10,000 nt of DNA from Chrysomallon squamiferum. Taxonomy: Eukaryota; Mollusca; Gastropoda; Neomphalida; Peltospiridae. How positions within the stretch are numbered: the first letter of the stretch is position 1; each line of letters opens with the position of its first letter. The notes under the pieces are model-generated. The model saw only the letters and a list, made by a program, of their open reading frames with translations, was not told the DNA's origin and ran no database searches. This document shows, in pieces, positions 1-8,570 of this stretch. The stretch covers positions 1,957,001 to 1,967,000 of the forward strand of contig CM022667.1 in NCBI GenBank assembly GCA_012295275.1, written 5' to 3'. Both the position numbers and the translations under genes were made by a program.

Positions 1-620
1 TGGTTCTTTAATATTGTCGTAATATTCAAACACACTCATTTGCATTTAATGCCTTATTCAAACCCCCCTGTGTTAGTTCTACGTTATCTACTGGATATTC
101 AAACCCCCCATTCCATGGTTCTACGTTAATAGTGTTATAGTTTCAAACACACTCCCTGGTACGTTAATCTACGTTAATTGTGTTAATATTCAAACAGACG
201 CCCCCTTTACGTGTAGTTCTACGTTAATATTGTTGTAATATTCAAACATATTCTCTGGTACGTGTAGTTCTACGTTAATAGTGTTGTAATATTCAAACAT
301 ATTCTCTGGTACGTGTAGTTCTACGTTAATAGTGTTGTAATATTCAAACACACTCCCTGGTACGTGTAGTTCTACGTTAATAGTGTTGTAATATTCAAAC
401 ACACTCCCTGGTACGTGTAGTTCTACGTTAATAGTGTTGTAATATTCAAACAGTCTATAATACGTTGAGTGTTACGTTAACACTTACAATGTTTAGATAA
501 TAACATACAGAAACATGTAAATTCAAACACAACATGGCACGTTTAGTGTAATGTCTAAATGATGTCACATATAAGCATGCATATCCAAACTCTCCGTGGT
601 ACGTTTAGTGTAAATATATA
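1..620. repeat. 51-bp minisatellite with degenerate flanks
   Basis: A tandem repeat with a 51-bp unit (ggtacgtgtagttctacgtt followed by aatagtgttgtaatattc and a Cys/pyrimidine-rich end) is nearly perfect from about 187 to 455, with ATTCAAAC recurring every 51 bp (about 5 units). Degenerate units with the same ATTCAAAC and TACGTTA cores extend to position 1 and to about 620, so the array may continue upstream. Each unit carries a small inverted repeat (GTAG-TT-CTAC). Because 51 is a multiple of three, the minus strand stays open at 190-402 and reads as a repeating peptide; that is a by-product and not a gene. Confidence 0.9.
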
Positions 621-1667
621 CGTGTTTTCAATACATAAATATAACCCTGAAAAATATAATTTTAAGAAACAGAAATAAAGTAAAGAAAAGGGAATATTAA
701 AAACAAAATATAATGTGTTTGTTTGTTTGAATTTGCGTATGTGTGTGTGTGTATGTGTGAGATATTAATGTTAATTATTATCGACTCAAAAGTAATAGAA
801 CATTACCACGTTTTATATCTTTACTTATGTCCATGATTCTCAGTCGTTAATCATTTTTCCTTTATAATTTTAATCCTTTTGTCTCCACCTATGTATTCAT
901 TTGTCGTTCTCTGGTATCTTAAATCCTTCTATTTTGAAAAAAAAAAAAGAAAAAATAATTCTTGTGCCAGCTTATACATACCATGAAATATATGTTTTCA
1001 TGATTACTTGAAAAAAAAAAAAGATTAATGTGTAAACTGAGCTCTTAATGTATTTTGAAAACAAAAAGAACGTATTTATTATTATTTTTTATTTTTTTTT
1101 TATTTCTTTTCTAGTACACTATATATTCTTCCATTATAACAGTTTTATTCATTTTTTTTTTCCCCACCGATATTTTCCTTTTCTTCTCTGCTCAAAACAA
1201 ACTCTTTGTTTACCGTGTAATGTATTTAGAAATAAATCTAATCAGTGGCGGCATATTGCTAATGAGTTTTGTTAATTAACGGGGGCTGATTTAACAAGAG
1301 ATAGCAGGAGAACATAGACTGACAGCTGTGGAAATTCGTTTCTCTTAATTACATTTTGCTCAGTGTTTGCCAGTGTGTTTGAGGTAAAACTCATTTAGTT
1401 TCGACTTGTTGTAAAAAATTATGCCGGTGTATAATAATATATTTGATACCGCATTTTCGATAAAACAAATTAAAATGCTGTTTTCGTACATCGTGTACAT
1501 ATATCTCTGTAAATCAGAAATATATGTACATAAGTATTAAAGTTAGTATATGTGTGTCTGTGTATGTGTTTGTGAGTGTGTCTATGTGTGTAGTCTTCAT
1601 ATTAGATGTAAATCCACAGTTATAATGTAGAAGTTAAATGCTTTAAATATGATAATTTATTCTGATG
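621..1667. other. AT-rich non-coding DNA, no gene seen
   Basis: Presumably intron or upstream sequence of the channel gene. It contains a short TG repeat (about 738-758), A-runs near 938-950 and 1011-1022, T-runs near 1086-1100 and 1150-1160, and TG-rich DNA at 1550-1590. A low-copy stretch at about 1225-1420 stands out as non-repetitive, but all three forward frames are broken by stops, so it is not an exon I can support. Confidence 0.7.
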
Positions 1668-1956
<289 letters not shown>

Positions 1957-1987
1957 ATTATTAGTATTATTATTACTATTACTGTAG

Positions 1988-2237
1988 GTTGGTCGGTTTC
2001 TGCGGTACCCCTGTGTCAAGTTTATTGGACAGAGCATGTCGTTTATTGCATTCCTTGCCATGATCCTCATCTCGACGGCGAAAGAGACGTCGCACCGACG
2101 CATGTCCTACTACAGCGACATCCACCACTTCTACAACACGATCATTCGGAGCAACCAGACGATATACCCTGAAGATTTCGTGTTGAGGACGTTTGAACCG
2201 GAGTCCATACACGTGGTCATGTCCGTGTGGATAGCTG
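1988..2237 (+). CDS. TRPC: TRPC channel exon: pre-S1, S1, S1-S2 extracellular loop, start of S2
   Basis: The exon runs from acceptor ACTGTAG to donor G|GTAAAG; it starts in phase 0 and ends after the first base of a codon (83 codons plus 1 nt). Residues 1-12 (VGRFLRYPCVKF) match the pre-S1 elbow of TRPCs. Residues about 13-30 (IGQSMSFIAFLAMILIST) form S1. Residues 31-73 are a polar loop, rich in His, Tyr and Arg, that faces outside in this family; N56 in NQT is a possible N-glycosylation site. Residues 74-83 (IHVVMSVWIA) begin S2, which the next exon completes with GMLW. GC content is clearly higher than in the flanking introns. A 286-nt pyrimidine tract ends 34 nt upstream. The Met at 2036 is internal to S1 and is not a start codon; the N-terminal exons are outside the window. 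Confidence 0.92.
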
Positions 2238-2726
2238 GTAAAGAAATCTTTTTAATTTTAAACATTTTGCTATGACAAAACTTTATAGCATTGGAAATTA
2301 CATTCAAAAAACGAATATTTAGCTAAATTAACATTATCACAGACTAACTGTCTTATAGACACGTAGTCTTTGAAATTAAAGGAATTGCTCATAAAAAAAA
2401 AATAATAATAATAATAAATGATAGATGCCAGGATCAATTCTCCCGTTCCAGACATGACTCTATTTCCTGGTATGAGATTTCCTGATTATTGGTTGGTGTG
2501 TAATTATGAAAAATATATTCTTAAATTCGAATGACTTGTATCTAATGACGAATAGTCATGAATACTGTTTAAAATGTAAAACGGAGTAAAGAATGGTTAA
2601 ATAATGTTAAATGTTCAATGCAATTATAAACTGAAATAGAACTAAAACATAGGGTAAGGCAAAGAACTGAAAATCATCATCATTATCAGTTTCATTCCTA
2701 TTTTATCATTTATTTATTTATTTATT

Positions 2727-2796
<70 letters not shown>

Positions 2797-2827
2797 ATAA
2801 TAGAAGTAGTAGTAGTAGTATCATTAG

Positions 2828-2862
<35 letters not shown>

Positions 2863-3174
2863 TTACCACTATCACCATCGTAATTATCAATATTATTACA
2901 TTATTGTCATTATTACTATCGTCATTATCATCATCTACATCAACATCGTAACTTCTCCTTTGCATCATTCTTCAGCTACCATTACTACTACTACCACCAC
3001 CACCACCACTACTATCTCTACTACTACTGCTGCTACCGAACCGACACTACTATTACTATTACTATGGCTATTTCCACCATTATTGCTATTACTACTACTA
3101 CTATATTATTATTAATATTGTTGTTGTTGTTGTTGTTGTTGTTGTTATTATTATTATTATTGTTATTATTACAG
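2238..3174 (+). other. Intron between S1 exon and S2-S3 exon, rich in trinucleotide repeats
   Basis: A 937-nt intron. It holds (AAT)n at about 2392-2418, (TTTA)n at 2709-2737, (TTA)n at 2735-2762, (TAG)n at 2763-2820 with interruptions, (ATC)n at 2838-2864, ACT/ACC units at 2985-3035 and (TTG)n/(TTA)n at 3117-3170, immediately before the acceptor. The long Leu/Ile/Met-rich minus-strand open frame at 2726-2968 is translated repeat, not a gene. Confidence 0.88.
2701..3170. repeat. Compound tri/tetranucleotide microsatellite block
   Basis: A chain of different simple repeats in direct succession (TTTA, TTA, TAG, ATC, ACT/ACC, TTG, TTA) fills nearly half a kilobase. It runs to within a few bases of the AG at 3173-3174, so the local polypyrimidine tract of the acceptor is itself repeat-derived. 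Confidence 0.88.
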
Positions 3175-3314
3175 GAATGCTATGGCAGGAGTTAAAACAG
3201 CTCTATGGAGAAGGAGTACAGCATTATTTTGATTCACTGTATAACTATTTGGATATGTCAGTGCTGACGTTATATGTGGCGTCATTTACTCTTAGATATG
3301 TGTGTGTTTACAAG
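3175..3314 (+). CDS. TRPC: TRPC channel exon: end of S2, S2-S3 linker, S3
   Basis: The acceptor is TTATTACAG and the donor AAG|GTGGGT. Two bases complete a Gly codon from the previous exon, after which 46 codons follow and end in phase 0. The translation opens GMLWQELKQLYGEG, the TRPC signature at the cytoplasmic end of S2 (compare GMMW-E in vertebrate TRPCs). The linker (VQHYFDSLYNYLD) leads into S3 (MSVLTLYVASFTLRYVCVY), matching the family pattern of an aromatic/Asn/Leu-Asp motif followed by a hydrophobic helix with an Arg near its end. This exon is too short and too Met-poor at its start to appear as an isolated open frame. The donor has G at +3 instead of A, but keeps G at +5. Confidence 0.92.
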
Positions 3315-3374
3315 GTGGGTTTCATGTTTTATTAACACCTATACTCTGAGATATATCTTATATTATTAATATGA

Positions 3375-3409
<35 letters not shown>

Positions 3410-3604
3410 TATAAATAAAATTAAATTAAATAAATAAAATATCTAATAATTGATAATTAAAAAGTAAAAAAAAAAAAAATACAAATATAAATAAAAAAAT
3501 ATAAAATAAATAAATAAAAAAAGTAAAATTTAAAATTATTATTATTATTAATAATAATATTTCTTCTGTTATTTATTTATTTATTTATTTGTTTTTCTCT
3601 GTAG
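3315..3604 (+). other. Short AT-only intron between S2-S3 exon and S3-S4 loop exon
   Basis: A 290-nt intron made largely of (AAT)n at 3375-3406, A-rich low-complexity sequence to about 3530, (TTA)n at 3536-3560 and (TTTA)n at 3569-3590, ending in TTTTTCTCTGTAG. Nothing else is seen in it. Confidence 0.88.
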
Positions 3605-3704
3605 GTAAAGACATCTTTGGCATACTTCAGGCGACTTGAGTCGTGGTATGATTTACGTAACCAGACTGTGCTGGCAACGTATCACTGGTACTGGTTACCG
3701 GCAG
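3605..3704 (+). CDS. TRPC: TRPC channel exon: S3-S4 extracellular loop
   Basis: A short 100-nt exon lies between acceptor TTTTTCTCTGTAG and a perfect-consensus donor CAG|GTAAGT. It enters in phase 0 and leaves after one base of a codon (33 codons plus 1 nt). The protein VKTSLAYFRRLESWYD... then continues with an NQT sequon (N19) and ends in the aromatic stretch YHWYWLPA. In TRPC channels this position is the loop between S3 and S4, variable between paralogues, so the assignment rests on its place between clear S3 and S4 exons, frame continuity and good splice sites rather than on strong sequence motifs. The intron before it is the smallest in the window (290 nt). Confidence 0.87.
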
Positions 3705-3880
3705 GTAAGTCAAAGTCATCAAGTGTGAAGAATTACTTAACTTTAAAAATGACTGAAGAGATTTAATGGAGAAACTCAGAAGAAGAGATAGATTAATTGT
3801 ACGCATATCTGTAGATGCGGCGTGAATTGTGCGAAAAATGAATGTGTGGATGGGAATAATGTGTGTCTCAGTGCGTGCGC

Positions 3881-3966
3881 GTGTGAATGTGTGTGCGTAA
3901 TATATACACACACACACATACACGTGTGAATGTGTGTGCGTAATATATACACACACACACATACAC
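3881..3966. repeat. Exact 43-bp tandem duplication containing TG and CA runs
   Basis: Copies 3881-3923 and 3924-3966 read identically: GTGTGAATGTGTGTGCGTAA followed by TATATACACACACACACATACAC. Within each unit the TG run faces the CA run across an AT centre, so each copy could fold as a hairpin. Being exact, the duplication looks recent. Confidence 0.92.
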
Positions 3967-4379
3967 ACATACACATATCATCCTTTACATATAATTATGT
4001 GGATGTATATGAGTTTGATGTATGTTTCTAATCTTAAGTCTACATCATGTTAAATGAAAGACGTTTGTTTACTCCCGATTCACATACTGAAGGGAAACAA
4101 TTCATGTGTGATTAACTGCACTAAAAAGTAGAGGTTATCTGCCACTGGTTTACACATTTCAGTGTGGAGGTTAATATTGTTACGAAACATTAAAACATTT
4201 GTCTTTTAGTTCTTTTTGGTATGAAGCTGTTTACTCGAGTTACAAACATTAGTGATGTAATGTTCAGATAGTTTACTTAGTATAGTTGTTTTGATAAATA
4301 TACATAAGTTCAAACTGAAAAAAACAAACAAACAAAAACACAAAAAAATCCAAGTATAGTCACTCACATTAATTAATAA

Positions 4380-4650
4380 ATACACCGTCACCTTCTTTCT
4401 CCCTCCCTCCCTCATTTTCTTCACTCACCGCCTCATTTCACCACCCATTCACCCACTCAGAATCTCCCTCACTCACCCCGTCTCTCAAAAATTCATCGCC
4501 TCTCTCACATTCTCACACTTTCTCGCTATCCTGGTCATCCCTCCCGTCCTCTCACTCTCCCTCCTGTCCTCTCACTCTCCCTCCTTCCCTTAATTCCCTC
4601 ACAAACACACACACGCACACACACGCACACACACACACACACACACGTAC
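4380..4650. repeat. C/T-rich low-complexity block followed by (CA)n
   Basis: Pyrimidine-rich sequence with CTCC and CTCAC units, including the pair CTCCYGTCCTCTCACTCTCC at 4541-4560 and 4561-4580 (one base different), then (CA)n with CG interruptions at about 4603-4648. It lies 70 nt upstream of the S4 exon. Confidence 0.85.
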
Positions 4651-4720
4651 ACGCAACGCAAAACCTGACAGCCAAGCAGTGCAGTAAACGATTAAATTAA
4701 AACCAAAACGGTGTTTTCAG

Positions 4721-4872
4721 ATCGCTACTACTGGGACAGCTGGGACCCGTACAACATGGCCGAGGCTACTTTCGCTTTGGCGAACGTGATCAGCTTCTCC
4801 CGCGTGTCTTCCGTCCTCCCCACCAATGAACTGTTTGGACCTATGCAAATCTCGCTGGCTCGGATGATTACG
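4721..4872 (+). CDS. TRPC: TRPC channel exon: S4 and S4-S5 linker
   Basis: The acceptor is GTGTTTTCAG and the donor ACG|GTAAAT. Two bases finish an Asp codon, then 50 codons end in phase 0. The start DRYYWDSWDP is the aromatic/Pro segment that precedes S4 in TRPCs (vertebrate counterpart W-PSDP). S4 is about residues 13-35 (AEATFALANVISFSR...), lacking the regular arginines of voltage sensors, as is normal for TRPC. The end, LPTNELFGPMQISLARMIT, is the highly conserved S4-S5 linker of the family. Codon use is GC-rich (many C-ending codons), in sharp contrast to the poly-T intron that follows. This is one of the strongest family matches in the window. Confidence 0.95.
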
Positions 4873-5215
4873 GTAAATGTTTTTTTGGTTTCGTTTTCAT
4901 TTTGATTTTTTGTATTTTGTTTTTGTTTTCGTTTTGTTTTGTTGCCGTCTTGATTTTTTTTTTTTTGATTTTTTTTTTTTTTTTTTTTTTTTGGTTTCGT
5001 TTTGCTTTTATTTTTTTTAACTGTTTATTTTATTATATTACATTTTTTTTTTTTTTTTTATTATTTCTTTGTGTGTCGTTGTTTTGTTTTTTCTTTATTT
5101 ACTTTTTTCTTCGGTTTTTCTGTGTTTATCGTTAGACCTAGATCCAAATTATTTATCTTGGTCTCTTTGCAGTATCTTAAACTGGCCAGTAATATTATCA
5201 AAGGATAATGATATT

Positions 5216-5304
5216 ACTACAACTATTTCTTCCAGTGCTGCTATCGTTGCTACTGCTACTGCTACTGCTGCTATTACAGCTAGCACAACTACTACTGATA
5301 CTAT

Positions 5305-5343
<39 letters not shown>

Positions 5344-5381
5344 CACTACTACTACTACTACTACTAATAATAATAATAATC
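5216..5381. repeat. (ACT)n/(AAT)n microsatellite
   Basis: Imperfect GCT/ACT units give way to an ACT tract (about 5303-5365, one CCACT interruption) and then (AAT)n to 5381. Confidence 0.9.
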
Positions 5382-5383
5382 TA

Positions 5384-5630
5384 GATCACTTACGTTAAGT
5401 TCTATACCTCTTAGACAGTTCCTATATCACTTATCTTAATTTCGTTAAAGACGATGTTATCATTTGCGTTAATTTCTATGTCACATTAATTTCTATATCA
5501 TTTATGTTAATTCCTATATCACCTACGTTAATCTGCAGATCATTTACGTTAATTTTTATATCATTTACGTTAATTCTTATATGATTTACGTTAACTCCTA
5601 TACCACTTATGTCAAATCCTGTCTCACTTA
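5384..5630. repeat. 21-bp minisatellite abutting the S5 exon acceptor
   Basis: The unit is approximately ATTTCTATATCATTTACGTTA (21 bp). From about 5490 to 5630 the units follow in exact 21-bp register with a few substitutions each; more diverged units extend back to 5384, about 11-12 in all. The last unit ends in CACTTAGGTTT and passes directly into the TTTCTTTTTGCAG acceptor. Confidence 0.88.
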
Positions 5631-5645
5631 GGTTTCTTTTTGCAG

Positions 5646-5800
5646 GATATTCTAAAGTTTGCAGTTATATTTGTCGTGCTGTTTATCGCGTTCATGGTTG
5701 GACTACATAATCTCTACTGGTATTATCCAAAACAAGTGAGAGGAGAAGTAGAACTGTTTGAACACAACATTTCAACAGAGGCAGAGAAGCATTTTGGCAT
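5646..5800 (+). CDS. TRPC: TRPC channel exon: S5 and pore turret
   Basis: The acceptor is TTTCTTTTTGCAG and the donor a consensus GTAAGT. It enters in phase 0 (DILKF, directly continuing the S4-S5 linker) and leaves after two bases (AT) of a codon; 51 codons plus 2 nt. S5 is about residues 4-24 (KFAVIFVVLFIAFMVGLHNLY), followed by WYYPKQ and an acidic turret with a probable glycosylation sequon NIS (N41) before ...EKHFG. The split codon AT- becomes Ile with either downstream exon (ATC or ATT), so the join is protein-neutral. If the intron were retained, the frame would read ATG TAA and stop immediately at 5802-5804. A 21-bp minisatellite runs up to about 15 nt before this exon. Confidence 0.94.
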
Positions 5801-6219
5801 GTAAGTACATTTCTTTCTCTATATATATACTTATATATATATTTATTAAACAAAATCCATTAAAAGTAAATCTGATTCGTAGACATTATTTTAATCATGT
5901 TTGTTAATTAAACAAATTAATTATAAGTCAAATTCATTTTATTTTTGAAATGAATCTGTGAAAGTTCTTTTTTTTTTAATTACATATAGTTATTAAAACA
6001 AAATTCATGTTCGTATGTAGATATTTATTTAATTACGTTTCGTAATTCAGGTATAATTAATTAAAAGTCTGTTTCGTGTTTATTCATTTGTTTCACCACT
6101 AACCGAAAGAAAATTTATTAAAAATCAGTTTCATATGTACCAAATTTTATGTATTAATTAATTTACTTGCGTGTACTAATTAATTTTTGTTTTTGTTAAA
6201 ATATAATTAGGGCACAATA

Positions 6220-6380
6220 ACTGACTATGATTATAACAATGATGTTGATTATGATGATTATAACGATAATTACTGAGATAATGATTAAAAGATCTAATAT
6301 GTCGATGATAATGAGAATTATAAATAAAATGAAGAAGAAAATGATGATGACGATGATGAATGATGATGATGAAATCAGTA
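6220..6380. repeat. GAT/AAT-rich low-complexity stretch
   Basis: Degenerate GATGAT, GATAAT and GAAGAA units cover about 160 bases, interspersed with AT-rich sequence. Not a coding region. Confidence 0.75.
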
Positions 6381-6599
6381 TTATGATTTTTTTTTAATCA
6401 TTCTCTTTTCCAAAAAATTCATTTATTCATTCAAAAGTGGTGAAAGTTTTTATGGCATTTTTGACATATTCATTGCATGTTTTGGATTAAAGTTCATTTT
6501 GTATCAGTTACTAATTATAAAATAATATTTAACGTTAAATATAATTTATTAAAGCATGTTAATTATATTTGTACATACAATGGTCTCATAGTGGGCATA

Positions 6600-6670
6600 G
6601 TGATTTGTATTACATGCATGTGTATGAGTGTATGTGTGTGTGCCTGCGTGTGCGTGTCTGTGTGTGGAAA
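6600..6670. repeat. TG-rich microsatellite
   Basis: TGTATGAGTGTATGTGTGTGTG and TGCGTG variants; the Cys/Val-rich open frames across it are by-products. Confidence 0.8.
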
Positions 6671-6970
6671 GAAGATAAATACATTGTACTTACTTGCAAT
6701 GTAAATTCTAGGACTGCATGGAATGTTAACGATGTGAAATTTGTTACCAGTTGCATGTTCGTATACAAGTCTGAAGTGAAAGATATTTAGTTAATATTTA
6801 GAAATATATATGCAAACGCGATGTGAATGCACACACACACATTCAAATTTATATAAAAAGCTATACACATTTTGATGACCTCCCCAAGGGTACCAAAAGA
6901 CGCGAAACGATCTTTTTTCCAGCTTGCAGAATAGTTCTTAGTAACCTCAATCTTCGACTCTTTTCTCTCC

Positions 6971-7030
6971 TATATGTATGTATGTATATATATATATATA
7001 TATATGATATGTATATATGTACATATGTAT
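6971..7030. repeat. TATG/(TA)n microsatellite
   Basis: TATG units flank a pure TA run of about 20 nt. Confidence 0.85.
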
Positions 7031-7442
7031 ACCAACATTAAATTTAGCATATCTGACACTTAAATGTTTTATATTAAACTATGTTTAGGTGTCGTTAAAT
7101 TATATATTTTTGTGTTCACTCTCTCGCTTGCTTTTTTTTTCTTCTCGTCTGTATATTTGAGTGTTGATGTACGAGAGAGAGAGGTGTGTGTGTCTGTGTT
7201 TGTATTTTAGTATTTGTTTGCTCGTTATTTCGCTATAATGTTGTTTTGTAATGATGTTAGGTTTTCCGTGTTGTGTCTCTATCTCAAAGTTTTTGTTGTT
7301 GTTTTGAATGCTTGGCCAAGAATAGTATTGTTTATTGTTTGTTGTTTGTTATTTTTATTAAATCTATTATGATCATTATACTTTAATTATTTGTTTCTAT
7401 TATTTTTATTATTATTACTATTATTATTATGATCATTATCAT

Positions 7443-7492
7443 TCTTCTTCTTCTTCTTCTTCTTCTTCTTTTTCTTATTATTATTATTCTTC

Positions 7493-7533
<41 letters not shown>
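7443..7533. repeat. (CTT)n and (TTA)n microsatellites
   Basis: CTT units at about 7443-7472 followed by TTA units, mostly perfect from about 7497 to 7533. Confidence 0.9.
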
Positions 7534-7534
<1 letters not shown>

Positions 7535-7871
7535 TCATACTACTGATGCTGCTGCTTTTTAGATTTCTGTTCGCTTCTGTAAATTTGTTTTTAAAGTTTT
7601 AATTTCTTTTAATTTTAATCACTGATATTACATAAAGTAAGAAGGCATTAAAAGATATATGTAAGTTAGAAACTGTAAACCGCTGAAACCAATGTCTTGG
7701 GCTGTTAGTGATAATGAACATTTTAAAACTAGCTAAATCTATGGCCTACTAAAGTTAAGATATTTGACATTAACTACAAATATGAAAGTAAATATATAAA
7801 TAGATATATAAATAAATAAACAGAACAACAAATAAACAAACAAACTCTCCAACAAAAAAACAACGAGAAAT

Positions 7872-7878
7872 AATAATG

Positions 7879-7925
<47 letters not shown>
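7872..7925. repeat. (AAT)n microsatellite
   Basis: AAT tract of about 54 nt, followed by an A-run. The Ile/Leu-rich minus-strand open frames here are its translation. Confidence 0.92.
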
Positions 7926-7930
<5 letters not shown>

Positions 7931-7982
7931 CCGAAAGAAAAACCTCACAAAAATAATTTATTACCAAGAAATTTTTATCTAC

Positions 7983-8026
7983 ATCATTTCATCATCATGA
8001 TGGTCATCATCATCATCATCATCATT
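7983..8026. repeat. (ATC)n microsatellite
   Basis: ATC units, imperfect at the start and perfect from about 8005. Confidence 0.88.
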
Positions 8027-8124
8027 AATCATTGCCACAAGAACCAACACCACAATTACTACTAATCTTAACTACAGCTTATTTAACCTTGTTTTCGTAA
8101 ACGCTTACTTTACTTACCTTTCTC

Positions 8125-8194
8125 TGCGTGCGTGCGTGCGTGCAAGCGTGCGTGGTTCTGGGTGTGCTTGCGTGCGTACGTGTGCGTATTTGTG
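8125..8194. repeat. (CGTG)n microsatellite
   Basis: GCGTGCGTGCGTGCGTGC followed by degenerate CGTG/TGTG units. Alternating purine-pyrimidine with CG steps, so a possible Z-DNA former; lies about 180 nt upstream of pore exon copy 1. Confidence 0.88.
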
Positions 8195-8257
8195 ATAATA
8201 ATATAATTCCATGGCTGTTATATTATTCCTCATTTTTCTGTTTGATCCAAATCTTTA

Positions 8258-8282
8258 CATATATATATATATATATATATAT
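8258..8282. repeat. (TA)n microsatellite
   Basis: Pure AT alternation of about 24 nt in the last 115 nt before pore exon copy 1. Confidence 0.92.
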
Positions 8283-8371
8283 TGCTTTACTTATCTTTCT
8301 AGCTTATTTCGTGTGTTAAATAAACCAAAAAATGTTTTCACCCCGTCTCCGCATTTCTGCTTCTCTTCTAG

Positions 8372-8570
8372 CCCACATATCACGTTTCGAACAGTCTTTT
8401 GGTCGATGCTTGGTAGGGGCGAACCGCAGGCCGTAGAACTCGACGGATACAACAACATGTTCACGCAAAACGTCGGATACTGGATATTTGGCGTCTACAA
8501 CGTCGCCGTTGTCATTGTCTTGTTGAACATGTTGATAGCTATGATGTCAAGGTCGTTTGAGATCATTCAG
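8372..8570 (+). CDS. TRPC: TRPC pore exon, alternative copy 1: pore helix, selectivity filter, S6
   Basis: The acceptor is TTCTCTTCTAG and the donor CAG|GTAAAA. The first base completes the ATC (Ile) codon of the S5 exon; 66 codons follow and end in phase 0. Residues 4-13 (TFRTVFWSML) are the pore helix, 14-18 (GRGEP) the filter, 19-33 the outer pore, and about 34-62 S6, containing GYWIFGVYNV and the family hallmark VLLNMLIAMMSRSF. The Glu in GRGE aligns with the filter Glu of vertebrate TRPC3 (G-L-S-E). The copy at 9208-9406 has exactly the same length, phases and architecture and is 50/66 identical in protein, so I read the pair as mutually exclusive exons. The donor lacks the G at +5 found in the flanking S5 exon, which fits regulated use. 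Confidence 0.95.

Larger units (their letters stand above)
3705..4720 (+). other. Intron between S3-S4 loop exon and S4 exon
   Basis: A 1016-nt intron. It contains TG/CA-rich DNA with a 43-bp tandem duplication (3881-3966), an unremarkable AT-rich middle, a C/T-rich block at about 4380-4600 including a 20-bp duplication (4541-4580), and (CA)n at about 4603-4648. No exon is recognisable; minus-strand His/Thr/Cys-rich open frames near 3627-3976 come from the CA/TG repeats. Confidence 0.85.
4873..5645 (+). other. Intron between S4 exon and S5 exon
   Basis: A 773-nt intron in three parts: a T-rich part (about 4880-5120, runs of up to about 20 T with GTTTT units), a trinucleotide part (ACT then AAT, about 5216-5381), and a 21-bp minisatellite (about 5384-5630) that reaches the acceptor's pyrimidine tract. 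The Phe-, Thr- or Val-rich open frames here are repeat translations. Confidence 0.88.
5801..8371 (+). other. Long AT-rich intron before the alternative pore exons
   Basis: 2571 nt, the largest intron in the window. Searched by eye for further copies of the pore exon (codons for FWS, GYW-FG-YN, LLNMLIAM) in all three forward frames; none is seen. It holds AT-rich DNA with TA repeats near 5820-5850, a GAT/AAT-rich stretch (6220-6380), TG repeats (6618-6668), a small low-copy piece (6870-6970), TA repeats (6971-7030), CTT and TTA repeats (7443-7533), AAT repeats (7872-7925), ATC repeats (7983-8026), CGTG repeats (8125-8194) and TA repeats (8258-8282). Confidence 0.82.

Noticed and set aside
190-402. 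Minus-strand open frame with repeating FEYYNTINVELHVPEN
   Set aside because: It is the translation of the 51-bp minisatellite, whose period is divisible by three; no start context, promoter or partner exons.
2726-2968. Minus-strand frame with poly-Leu, poly-Met and Ile runs that looks like a membrane helix
   Set aside because: Caused by TTA, TAG and ATC microsatellites inside an intron.
4902-5135. Phe-rich open frames suggesting a hydrophobic small protein
   Set aside because: Poly-T intron sequence; begins beyond the S4 exon donor.
5069-5398. Thr-rich and Val-rich open frames
   Set aside because: Translations of the ACT microsatellite on opposite strands.
6872-6909. TGATGA ... CGCGAAACGA arrangement resembling a hammerhead ribozyme or the end of a Penelope-like element
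   Set aside because: The invariant C before UGAUGA is U, the bases next to the core do not pair as stem II, and no stem III or cleavage triplet is evident. It may be a decayed retroelement end, but support is too weak.
5801-8371. Additional pore exon copies in the long intron
   Set aside because: Read in all forward frames for FWS, GYW-FG-YN and LLNMLIAM codon patterns; none found by eye. A translated search would be decisive.
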